64,000 nucleotides of DNA from SHZI01 sp031409515 (GTDB lineage: Bacteria; Pseudomonadota; Gammaproteobacteria; Steroidobacterales; GCA-2729495): assembly GCA_031409515.1 (NCBI GenBank), contig JANNXJ010000050.1:1-64000 (forward strand), written 5' to 3'. Below, piece after piece: positions 25,093-32,970 of the stretch. The notes below the pieces were generated by a model. It saw only the letters and a list, made by a program, of their open reading frames with translations, ran no database searches and was not told the origin of the DNA. Position 1 is the stretch's first letter, and the number at the start of each line of letters is the position of its first letter. A program made the position numbers and the translations under genes.

Positions 25093-25167
25093 TGGCTCCC
25101 CGGGCCGGATTCGAACCAGCGACCAACCGGTTAACAGCCGGTTGCTCTACCACTGAGCTACCGGGGA
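25093..25167 (-). tRNA. tRNA-Asn (GTT)
   Basis: Read on the minus strand the gene has a TCCCCGG/CCGGGGA acceptor stem, D-arm GCTCAGTGGTAGAGC, anticodon loop with GTT between CGGCT and AACCG, T-loop GGTTCGAATCC and an encoded CCA. All stems pair, and the sequence is close to E. coli tRNA-Asn. Confidence 0.96.
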
Positions 25168-25240
25168 AGCGAGAGATAGCCGTGAAGGCCGCGAATTCTC
25201 AGCGATCGCGGCGTGGCAAGTCAAGAACGCCCGGCACACG

Positions 25241-26422
25241 TTAGCCGATAACGCGGGTGATTCTCCGAATCGCTTCCTTAAGGGTGTCCAGACTGCAGGC
25301 AAAGGAGAGCCGCAGATAGCCTGGGGCTCCAAAGGCTGAACCTGGCACGACCGCCACATCGCCACTGTTCAGCAACAGCTCGGAGAGCGCCAGGTCGTCC
25401 CTCAGCCCCTTCGCCCGGATGGCGTCGCTGGCGTCCGGAAAGGCATAAAAGGTACCTGCGGACTGGAGGCACTTGAACCCTGGAATGCCATTGAGAGCTG
25501 CTACGACGTAGTCGTGCCGCTGCCTGAAGGCCCTGGTCATTTCGCGAACGCAGGCCTGATCGCCGGAGAGGGCCGCAATGCTTGCTGCCTGGGAAATGCT
25601 GGACGGGTTCGACGTGCTCTGGCTCTGAATCTTCTTCATGGCCCCGATGATTGCCTGTGGGCCACCGGCGTAGCCTATGCGCCACCCTGTCATCGCGTAG
25701 GCCTTCGAGACACCATTGATAGTAACGGTCCTGTCGTAAAGTCCCGGGCACACCTCGGCGAAGCTGACGAAGGGTTCCGCCGCCCAGTAGATATGCTCGT
25801 ACATATCATCGGCTGCGATGACTATGTCGGGGTGTTTCTCCAGCACCGTGCCGAGCGCCTGAAGTTCTGCGCGCGTATAGGCGGCGCCGGTGGGGTTCGA
25901 TGGACTGTTCAGGAAGATCAGGCGGGTCTTCGGCGTGATCGCCGCCTCAAGAAGGCGAGGAGTGATCTTGAAGCCGTCCTGCATCATGGCCCCGACAATG
26001 ACAGGCTCCGCATCACACAGCTTGATCATGTCGGGATAGGAGACCCAGTAGGGCGCCGGGACGATGGCCTCGTCGCCGGGATTCAGAACGGCACCGCAGA
26101 CGTTGTAACAGGTCTGTTTGGCGCCGCAGGACACAACGATCTGGTCCATACCGTAGGTCAGATGGTTCTCACGACTGAACTTTTCGATGACGGCCCGCTT
26201 CAGTGCTGCAGTGCCCTCAACGGGGGTGTACTTGGTCTGGCCACTCCGTATGGCCTCGATGCCCGCCGCCTTGATGTGCTCAGGGGTGTCGAAATCCGGC
26301 TCGCCAGCCCCAAGATCGATGACATCGCGCCCCTTGGCCCGGAGTTCCGCCGCCATGGCCGTGACGGCCATCGTTGGAGAGGGCTTGACTCGTTGACAAC
26401 GCTGCGAAACTGCTAGACTCAC
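25241..26422 (-). CDS. PLP-dependent aspartate aminotransferase, class I
   Basis: A 393-residue type I aminotransferase of the AspB/aatA (prokaryotic 1-beta) subgroup, probably aspartate or aspartate/prephenate transaminase. Family marks: LGAGEPDFDTPEHI (residues 38-51), VSCGAKQTCYN, NSPSNPTG, the PLP lysine K240 (INGVSKAYAMTGWRIGYAGG) and the C-terminal RLSFACS carboxylate-binding Arg. I chose the GTG at 26422, which has GGAAG in front; the longer in-frame ORF has no support. tRNA-Asn lies downstream on the same strand, uvrB diverges. Confidence 0.88.
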   Translation of the reverse strand: MSLAVSQRCQRVKPSPTMAVTAMAAELRAKGRDVIDLGAGEPDFDTPEHIKAAGIEAIRSGQTKYTPVEGTAALKRAVIEKFSRENHLTYGMDQIVVSCGAKQTCYNVCGAVLNPGDEAIVPAPYWVSYPDMIKLCDAEPVIVGAMMQDGFKITPRLLEAAITPKTRLIFLNSPSNPTGAAYTRAELQALGTVLEKHPDIVIAADDMYEHIYWAAEPFVSFAEVCPGLYDRTVTINGVSKAYAMTGWRIGYAGGPQAIIGAMKKIQSQSTSNPSSISQAASIAALSGDQACVREMTRAFRQRHDYVVAALNGIPGFKCLQSAGTFYAFPDASDAIRAKGLRDDLALSELLLNSGDVAVVPGSAFGAPGYLRLSFACSLDTLKEAIRRITRVIG

Positions 26423-26522
26423 GTGACTTCCTCGCTGGACTCGTGGCTCAAGAGGGCCGCAAATTCTAAGGGATTCGGGTCCCGCATCCAACTGCCCAGC
26501 AAGACCAGTCGATTCCAGCCCG

Positions 26523-28535
26523 ATGGACCGAATTGAGCTTAGTTCCAGTTTCAGACCGGCTGGCGATCAACCTGCAGCCATTCAGGCCCTGAATGACGGT
26601 CTGACCAGTGGCCTCGCCCGGCAGACACTGCTTGGGGTTACGGGTTCGGGGAAGACCTTTACGATTGCCAGCGTCATCGAGGCGCAGCAGCGTCCCGCCC
26701 TGATCCTTGCCCCCAACAAGACCCTGGCCGGTCAGCTTTACGGGGAAATGCGCGATTTCTTTCCGCACAATCGGGTGGAGTACTTCGTTTCGTACTACGA
26801 CTACTATCAGCCCGAGGCCTATGTTCCGTCGTCCGACACGTACATAGAGAAAGATGCTGCCATCAACGCACACATCGAGCAGATGCGCCTGTCTGCAACC
26901 AAGGCTCTGCTCGAGCGGCGCGACTGCATCATTGTGGCTACGGTCTCGGCAATTTATGGACTCGGCAACCCCCAGTCCTATCTGAGTATGGTGCTCCATC
27001 TTTCCCGTGGACATCGCTTGCCTGAACGCGACCTGCTCCGACGACTGGCCGAGATGCAGTACACGCGTAACGATGTGCAGCTCGGGAATGGCAACTACCG
27101 GGCACGCGGAGAGACGATTGATATCTTTCCGGCAGACTCAGAGCGCGAGGCAGTGCGTGTCACGTTGTTCGACGATGAGATCGAGAACCTCGCCTGGTTC
27201 GATCCTCTGACCGGGGAAGTCCTGCGCAGCGTGCCCCGGCTGACCATTTTTCCCAAGAGCCACTACGTCACTCCTCGGGAAGTCGTGCTGCGCGCCTTAG
27301 AGCAGATAAAGACTGACCTCGTCGAGCGGCTTGCGGACCTGCGCCAAGCCAACAAGCTTGTCGAAGCCCAGAGGCTCGAGCAACGGACGCGGTATGACCT
27401 CGAAATGATGGCCGAACTTGGCTATTGCAACGGCATCGAGAATTACAGCCGTTACCTGTCGGGGAATCTGCCCGGAGAACCGCCACCCTGTCTTTTCGAC
27501 TATCTCCCTGACGACGCGCTACTGGTTGTCGACGAGAGTCACGTCACTATTCCCCAGCTCGGGGGCATGTATCGGGGCGATCGTTCCCGGAAGGAAACGC
27601 TGGTGGAATATGGTTTCCGCCTGCCGTCCGCACTCGATAACCGCCCACTGCGTTTTGATGAGTTCGAGGGGCTTTCGCCCCAGACGATCTACGTATCAGC
27701 CACGCCAGGCCCTTATGAGCGTGCGCATTCCGATGCGGTAGTTGAACAGGTCGTGCGCCCGACCGGACTTGTCGACCCGCCGATCGAGATCCGGCCGGCT
27801 TCGACGCAGGTGGATGACGTACTGTCCGAGATCCGGATACGGGTCGGACGGCACGAAAGAGTTCTGGTCACGACGCTGACCAAGCGGATGGCCGAAGACC
27901 TGACGGAGTACTTGCAGGACCACGATATCCGGGTCCGGTATCTGCACTCGGACATCGAGACTGTCGAGCGTATGGAGATCATCAGGGACCTGCGCCTTGG
28001 TGGCTTCGATGTGCTGGTAGGGATCAACCTTTTGCGCGAAGGTCTCGACCTTCCAGAGGTTTCCCTGGTCGCCATCCTGGATGCCGACCGGGAGGGCTTT
28101 CTCCGGTCGGAGGGCTCTTTGATCCAGACAGTCGGGCGGGCCGCACGCAATCTGAACGGCACGGCAATCATGTACGCCGATAAGGTCACCGGATCCATGC
28201 AACGGGCGATTGCGGAGACTGACCGGCGACGGAACAAGCAGCTGGAATTCAACCTCCAGCATGGCATCGAGCCGCGCAGCATCGTCAAAGGCGTGCGTGA
28301 CATCATGGAGGGTGCCCGGGACTCCGCGCCCGGCAGGGGGCGCCGGGTGGCTGAGCCTCCCCAGGACTACCGGCAGTTGACCCCGGAACAGGCTGCCCGA
28401 CGCATTGCCAAACTGGAGCGGGAGATGTTTGAGCATGCCCGGAATCTGGAGTTTGAGGAGGCGGCGAGGCTCCGGGACCAGTTGCAGAGCCTCCGTCGCG
28501 TCGAACTGGGCCTGCCAGCCAGCCTTGCCCGGTAG
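26523..28535 (+). CDS. uvrB: UvrABC system protein B
   Basis: A 670-residue UvrB helicase-like repair protein, usual length. The Walker A motif GVTGSGKT is at residues 38-45; the damage-probing beta-hairpin YDYYQPEAYVPSSDTYIEKD follows, then DESH (motif II), the helicase motifs LREGLDLPEVSLVAILDADREG and QTVGRAARN, and a C-terminal UVR motif (EREMFEHARNLEFEEAARLRD) that contacts UvrC. Its 100-bp divergent gap to the aminotransferase gene should hold its promoter; I see no confident LexA box there. Confidence 0.96.
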   Translation: MDRIELSSSFRPAGDQPAAIQALNDGLTSGLARQTLLGVTGSGKTFTIASVIEAQQRPALILAPNKTLAGQLYGEMRDFFPHNRVEYFVSYYDYYQPEAYVPSSDTYIEKDAAINAHIEQMRLSATKALLERRDCIIVATVSAIYGLGNPQSYLSMVLHLSRGHRLPERDLLRRLAEMQYTRNDVQLGNGNYRARGETIDIFPADSEREAVRVTLFDDEIENLAWFDPLTGEVLRSVPRLTIFPKSHYVTPREVVLRALEQIKTDLVERLADLRQANKLVEAQRLEQRTRYDLEMMAELGYCNGIENYSRYLSGNLPGEPPPCLFDYLPDDALLVVDESHVTIPQLGGMYRGDRSRKETLVEYGFRLPSALDNRPLRFDEFEGLSPQTIYVSATPGPYERAHSDAVVEQVVRPTGLVDPPIEIRPASTQVDDVLSEIRIRVGRHERVLVTTLTKRMAEDLTEYLQDHDIRVRYLHSDIETVERMEIIRDLRLGGFDVLVGINLLREGLDLPEVSLVAILDADREGFLRSEGSLIQTVGRAARNLNGTAIMYADKVTGSMQRAIAETDRRRNKQLEFNLQHGIEPRSIVKGVRDIMEGARDSAPGRGRRVAEPPQDYRQLTPEQAARRIAKLEREMFEHARNLEFEEAARLRDQLQSLRRVELGLPASLAR

Positions 28536-28613
28536 TCTGGCCCGGGCCACTCTCTTGCCGCTGATCTTGCTAAGGGCGTCCCCAGTTCTGTATCGTTCGG
28601 CCCGGCCCCCAGC

Positions 28614-28689
28614 AGGCGCGTAGCTCAGTGGTTAGAGCACTTCCTTGACATGGAAGGGGTCGGTGGTTCGACTCCACTCGCGCCTACCA
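28614..28689 (+). tRNA. tRNA-Val (GAC)
   Basis: 76-nt tRNA with acceptor AGGCGCG/CGCGCCT, D-arm GCTCAGTGGTTAGAGC, anticodon stem CTTCC/GGAAG with loop TTGACAT (anticodon GAC), T-arm GGTTCGACTCC and encoded CCA. Highly similar to E. coli tRNA-Val2. It sits just upstream of thrS. Confidence 0.96.
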
Positions 28690-28705
28690 TTAACGTACAG
28701 CACCC

Positions 28706-30634
28706 ATGCCCATCATCACTCTGCCAGATGGCAGCCAGAGAGTATTTGATCGCCCGGTCACAGTCGCCGAGGTAGCCGCTGCTATTGGCGCCGGTCTGGC
28801 CCGTGCGGCGCTGGCCGGACGGGTCAACGATCAGCTGGTGGATACGAGCCATCTGATCGAGCAGGACGCGCGGCTCTCCATCATTACCTCGAAGGATCCC
28901 GCTGGTCTGGAGGTGCTCCGGCATTCCACCGCCCACCTGCTGGCCCAGGCTGTCCAGTCTCTGTTTCCTGAGGCCCAGGTGACCATCGGGCCCGGGATTG
29001 AGAATGGCTTCTACTATGACTTCGCCTTCAAGAGGCCCTTCACCCCGGAAGACCTGGTGGCCATCGAGGCCCGGATGAGGGAGCTCGTCGCGGCCGATCT
29101 GCCCGTAGAACGCCGGGTAATGTCCCGTGATGCTGCCGTGACCTTCTTCACCGATCTTGGCGAACGCTATAAGGCCGAAATCATTGCGGCGATTCCTGCA
29201 GACCAGGACATCAGCCTGTATGGCCAAGGGGGCTGGGTGGATCTCTGCCGGGGTCCCCACGTGCCCTCAACCGGCAAGCTGAAGGCCTTCAAGCTCACCA
29301 AGCTGGCGGGCGCCTACTGGCGTGGTGATTCCCGCAACGAGATGCTCCAGCGCATCTACGGCACGGCCTGGCACGACGAAGCCGCACTGAAGGCTTACCT
29401 GAACCGGCTGGAAGAAGCGGAGAAGCGGGACCATCGTAAGCTTGGGCGAGAACTTGACCTGTTTCACTTCCAGGAGGAGGCGCCTGGGGCCGTCTTCTGG
29501 CATCCCAGGGGCTGGACCCTTTTTCTGCAGCTGATCAGCTATATGCGGGACCAGCAGCTGGCTGCGGGATACCAGGAAGTGAATACGCCGGAGGTCATGG
29601 ACCGCGACCTCTGGGTGCAGTCCGGCCACATGGAAAAGTTCGGCGACAATATGTTTATGACGAAGACCCCCGATGAGCGGGTCTTTGCCATCAAGCCAAT
29701 GAACTGTCCAGGACACGTGCAGGTCTTCAACCAGGGTCTCAAGAGCTATCGGGAACTGCCCCTGCGTCTGTGCGAGTTCGGCAAGGTGCATCGCTACGAG
29801 CCGTCCGGCGCCCTGCACGGTCTGATGCGGGTCCGGGCTTTCACCCAGGATGACGCCCATATCTTTTGTACCGAAGACCAGATCACGGCCGAGTCCGTTG
29901 CAGTGACCGATCTCATTCTGGGCATCTACCGGGACTTCGGGTTCGACGATATCCGGGTGAAGTTCTCCGATCGGCCCGCCAAACGGGTGGGTACCGACGC
30001 AATCTGGGACAAGGCGGAGGCCGCGCTGCGGTCAGCCGCCGAGGAGGGTGGCCTTGACCTGGAGTACAACCCGGGGGAGGGCGCTTTCTACGGCCCCAAG
30101 CTCGAGTTCGTCCTGCGGGACGCCATCGGCCGGGACTGGCAGTGCGGGACCCTTCAGGTGGATTTCAACCTCCCGGAGCGCCTGGGCGCCTCCTTCATCG
30201 GGGACGACAGCCAGCGCCGGGTGCCAGTCATGCTTCACCGGGCCATGTTTGGCTCCCTGGAGCGATTCTGCGGGATTCTGCTGGAACACCACGCCGGTCG
30301 GCTGCCCACGTGGCTGGCCCCCGTCCAGGTAACCATCCTGAATATTACGGACCGACAGGCCGAGCTGGCTAAACAGGTACAGGAAAGCCTGAAAAATCAG
30401 GGCTTTCGGGCCGAGGTGGATTTGCGCAACGAGACGATAGGCTTTAAGATTCGCGAGCACACTCTTCAGCGGGTCCCCTATCTCGTCGTAGTGGGGGACC
30501 GGGAAGCACAAAATCAAGTGGTGGCCGTGCGCACGCGCGGTGGCAAGGATCTTGGCGCGATGCCGCTCGAGCGGCTCGTGCAGGGCCTGGCCGCTGAGAT
30601 CGCGAGCCGCGGCCGCACTGTTATGGAGGGATAA
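28706..30634 (+). CDS. thrS: Threonine--tRNA ligase
   Basis: A 642-residue class II synthetase, same length as the E. coli enzyme. An N-terminal TGS domain (MPIITLPDGSQRVFDRPVTVAEVA), the N2 editing domain with H-S-T-A-H-L-L-A-Q-A, the catalytic domain with Zn ligand C334 (MNCPGH), motif 2 (FGKVHRYEPSGALHGLMRVRAF) and the C-terminal anticodon-binding domain are all present. The translation operon thrS-infC-rpmI-rplT-pheST-ihfA starts here. In E. coli thrS represses its own translation through its leader; the leader here is short (16 nt after tRNA-Val), so such control would need another form. Confidence 0.96.
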   Translation: MPIITLPDGSQRVFDRPVTVAEVAAAIGAGLARAALAGRVNDQLVDTSHLIEQDARLSIITSKDPAGLEVLRHSTAHLLAQAVQSLFPEAQVTIGPGIENGFYYDFAFKRPFTPEDLVAIEARMRELVAADLPVERRVMSRDAAVTFFTDLGERYKAEIIAAIPADQDISLYGQGGWVDLCRGPHVPSTGKLKAFKLTKLAGAYWRGDSRNEMLQRIYGTAWHDEAALKAYLNRLEEAEKRDHRKLGRELDLFHFQEEAPGAVFWHPRGWTLFLQLISYMRDQQLAAGYQEVNTPEVMDRDLWVQSGHMEKFGDNMFMTKTPDERVFAIKPMNCPGHVQVFNQGLKSYRELPLRLCEFGKVHRYEPSGALHGLMRVRAFTQDDAHIFCTEDQITAESVAVTDLILGIYRDFGFDDIRVKFSDRPAKRVGTDAIWDKAEAALRSAAEEGGLDLEYNPGEGAFYGPKLEFVLRDAIGRDWQCGTLQVDFNLPERLGASFIGDDSQRRVPVMLHRAMFGSLERFCGILLEHHAGRLPTWLAPVQVTILNITDRQAELAKQVQESLKNQGFRAEVDLRNETIGFKIREHTLQRVPYLVVVGDREAQNQVVAVRTRGGKDLGAMPLERLVQGLAAEIASRGRTVMEG

Positions 30635-30637
30635 CGT

Positions 30638-31156
30638 ATCGCTGCGAATAAACGAGTCCGCCGGAACGACGAGATCGATGCGCGGGAGATCCGTGTGATT
30701 GGGGCCGGCGGCGAGCAGGTCGGGATCCTGGGTCGGGAGGCCGCCCTTCAGTTGGCCAAAGATGTCGGCATGGACCTGGTGGAGATTTCTCCAACAGCAG
30801 TACCCCCAGTCTGCCGAATAATGGATTTCGGGAAGTTCCTGTTCGAGACGAACAAGAAAGCCCACTCGGCGAAACGCAAACAGAAGCAGATCCAGGTCAA
30901 GGAAGTTAAGTTCCGCCCTGGTACTGAAGAAGGCGACTACCAGATCAAATTGCGTAATCTGCTCAGGTTTATTGAAACAGGCGATAAGGCCAAGGTCACG
31001 CTGCGATTCCGGGGCCGGGAGATGGCCCACCAGGAAATCGGCGTACGGCTGCTGCAGAGGGTCCGGCAGGACCTGGAGGCTGTGGGGATCGTCGAGCAGT
31101 TTCCCCGGCTCGAAGGCCGGCAGATGGTCATGGTCATCGCGCCGAAGAAGAAGTGA
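30638..31156 (+). CDS. infC: Translation initiation factor IF-3
   Basis: A 172-residue IF-3. Both domains are clear: the N-terminal NKRVRRNDEIDAREIRVIG and the C-terminal VKEVKFRPGTEEGDYQIKLRN with the closing KKK. No ATG/GTG/TTG occurs before the conserved NKRVRRND start; the only candidate is an ATC at 30638, 3 bp after the thrS stop, with a perfect GGAGGG SD 7-8 nt upstream. E. coli infC uses AUU, which lets IF-3 repress its own translation by proofreading start codons; an AUC would do the same. A start at the internal GTG (30695) would delete the first 19 residues of the N-domain. Confidence 0.93.
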   Translation: MAANKRVRRNDEIDAREIRVIGAGGEQVGILGREAALQLAKDVGMDLVEISPTAVPPVCRIMDFGKFLFETNKKAHSAKRKQKQIQVKEVKFRPGTEEGDYQIKLRNLLRFIETGDKAKVTLRFRGREMAHQEIGVRLLQRVRQDLEAVGIVEQFPRLEGRQMVMVIAPKKK

Positions 31157-31293
31157 GTGCCTAAAAGAAAGTGAGTGACGGTTGATCGCCTGGGCAATAC
31201 CGCCCCGGGGGTTACCAGAACCCGCCTGCGATGGCTCAAGACTGGACCCCAATGGAGTCCAGCCCGGTTCGGACCAGGCTCAAGGAGATATCA

Positions 31294-31488
31294 GTGCCCA
31301 AGATGAAGACCAAACGGGGCGCCGCAAAGCGCTTCCGGAGGACTGCCAATGGCTTCAAGGCCGCGCAGTCGCATCTCAATCACATCCTGACGAAGAAGAG
31401 TTCGAAGCGAAAGCGCCAACTGGGAGCAATGAACCAGGTGGCCGAGTGCGACGTGCCTGGCGTCAAGAAGATGTTGCCGTATTCATAG
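31294..31488 (+). CDS. rpmI: 50S ribosomal protein L35
   Basis: A 64-residue L35 (MPKMKTKRGAAKRFRRTANG core), highly basic and of usual length. I chose the GTG at 31294, preceded by AAGGAGA; a longer in-frame ORF starting at 31231 has no family similarity. It lies between infC and rplT in the usual translation operon. In E. coli, L20 binds this region to repress rpmI-rplT, but I did not find the pseudoknot here. Confidence 0.94.
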   Translation: MPKMKTKRGAAKRFRRTANGFKAAQSHLNHILTKKSSKRKRQLGAMNQVAECDVPGVKKMLPYS

Positions 31489-31500
31489 GAGGACCGATTC

Positions 31501-31875
31501 ATGGCACGAGTTAAACGTGGTGTGACGGTCAAAGCCCGTCACAAGAAGATGCTCAAGAAGGCCAAGGGAATGTCCCAGGCCCGGAGCAAGTTGTACAAGA
31601 CGGCCAAACAGGCTGTCATCAAGGCTGGCCAGTATGCTTTTCGCGATCGTCGGGTGCGCAAGCGCGAATTCCGTGCCCTGTGGATCACGCGGATCAATGC
31701 GGCAGCACACCTGCACGGCTTGTCCTACAGCCGCTTCATGAATGGCCTCCTGAAGGCTGGAATTGAAGTCGACCGCAAGATGCTCGCCGACCTCGCAGTG
31801 CACGATGCCGCTGCGTTTGGCGCGCTCGCCGAGAAGGCCAAGGCCAGTCTCAAGAACAGTGTCGCTGCTGCCTGA
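31501..31875 (+). CDS. rplT: 50S ribosomal protein L20
   Basis: A 124-residue L20, an early assembly protein binding 23S rRNA, with the family's basic N-terminal extension (MARVKRGVTVKARHKKMLKKAKG) and the globular YSRFMNGL and DRKMLADLA segments. A GGAGG motif lies 8 bp ahead of the ATG. It follows rpmI by 12 bp. In E. coli this protein autorepresses rpmI-rplT translation. Confidence 0.96.
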   Translation: MARVKRGVTVKARHKKMLKKAKGMSQARSKLYKTAKQAVIKAGQYAFRDRRVRKREFRALWITRINAAAHLHGLSYSRFMNGLLKAGIEVDRKMLADLAVHDAAAFGALAEKAKASLKNSVAAA

Positions 31876-31898
31876 GATTTGGCGCCGTGCTGAACTGG

Positions 31899-31933
31899 AG
31901 GGATCATCGGCCGCCCAGCGACCGATGATCCCT
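31899..31933 (+). terminator. Strong hairpin between rplT and pheS (terminator/attenuator candidate)
   Basis: AGGGATCATCGG pairs with CCGATGATCCCT (12-bp perfect stem, 11-nt loop) and is followed by the pyrimidine-rich TTACGTCCTTCCTTATT. It is placed in the 90-bp rplT-pheS gap, where E. coli has the pheM attenuator. The T run is broken, so termination may be partial. I found no Phe-rich leader peptide, see the rejected list. Confidence 0.55.
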
Positions 31934-31965
31934 TACGTCCTTCCTTATTCCAATGATTAGCGGTG

Positions 31966-32949
31966 ATGGATAACGTCGAGTCGCTGTTGGCGCAGGCCCG
32001 GGAGGCGCTGACGGCAGCCCATGACCTGGTTGCACTGGATGCTGTGCGTGTCCGCTATCTGGGCAAGAAGGGTGAGCTTACTGCCCTCCTCAAGCAGCTG
32101 GGCAGCATGTCTGATGAGCAGCGACGTACCGATGGCCAAGCCATCAATCGTGCCAAGCTGTCGCTTACGCAGGCCCTCGACAGCCGACGGGAGCAGCTCG
32201 AGCGCGAGGCGCTTGACGTGGAGCTGCGCAGTGGCTCGATCGATGTCACCCTCGGGGGGCGAGGTCAGAGTCCCTGCGGCCTCCATCCAGTTACTCTGAC
32301 GCTTCAGCGCATCCAGAAAATATTCTGCGGAGCGGGCTTTTCAGTTCATCAGGGACCTGAGGTTGAGGACGACTTTCACAATTTCACGGCCCTGAACATC
32401 CCGGCTGACCATCCCGCCCGGGCTATGCACGACACCTTCTACCTGCCGGACGGCCGCCTCCTGCGTACCCACACGTCGCCCGTGCAGATACGGGCCCTCC
32501 TGCGGCTGGGCGCCCCGATTCGACTGATCGCCCCCGGCCGAGTGTATCGCTGCGACTCTGATACGACCCACACGCCAATGTTCCATCAGGTCGAGGGGCT
32601 CGTTGTTGATACCAACGTCAGCTTTGCCAATCTCAAAGCCATGCTGGCGGAGTTTGTTGAGCGCTTCTTTGAGCGCCCCGCAACCGTGCGCTTCAGGCCG
32701 TCGTACTTTCCGTTCACAGAGCCCTCTGCGGAGGTGGATGTATTGTCCGAGTCCGGCCGCTGGCTTGAGGTTCTGGGCTGCGGCATGGTGCACCCACAGG
32801 TTCTGCAGAACGCCGGAATTGATCCGGAGAAGTACACGGGCTATGCCTTCGGCATGGGGGTTGAGCGTCTGGCGATGCTTCGCTATGGCATCGACGACAT
32901 CCGCCTCCTCTTCGAGAACGACCTCCGTTTCCTTCGCCAGTTTCACTGA
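31966..32949 (+). CDS. pheS: Phenylalanine--tRNA ligase alpha subunit
   Basis: A 327-residue class II synthetase alpha subunit (328 if the adjacent GTG at 31963 is used; neither has a good SD). It shows the N-terminal coiled-coil tRNA arm, then motif 2 (FHQVEGLVVDTNVSFANLK) and motif 3 (GMGVERLAMLRYGIDDIR). The Phe-binding residues in the E-x-D-x-x-N-F segment (EVEDDFHNFTALNIPADHPAR) are conserved. It pairs with pheT, 21 bp downstream. Confidence 0.96.
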   Translation: MDNVESLLAQAREALTAAHDLVALDAVRVRYLGKKGELTALLKQLGSMSDEQRRTDGQAINRAKLSLTQALDSRREQLEREALDVELRSGSIDVTLGGRGQSPCGLHPVTLTLQRIQKIFCGAGFSVHQGPEVEDDFHNFTALNIPADHPARAMHDTFYLPDGRLLRTHTSPVQIRALLRLGAPIRLIAPGRVYRCDSDTTHTPMFHQVEGLVVDTNVSFANLKAMLAEFVERFFERPATVRFRPSYFPFTEPSAEVDVLSESGRWLEVLGCGMVHPQVLQNAGIDPEKYTGYAFGMGVERLAMLRYGIDDIRLLFENDLRFLRQFH

Positions 32950-32970
32950 ACCTGCTGATCGGTTGTAGTC

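Noticed and set aside
31925..31960. 11-codon ORF (MIPYVLPYSND) as a pheST leader peptide
   Set aside because: It contains no Phe codon, starts inside the hairpin stem and has no SD.
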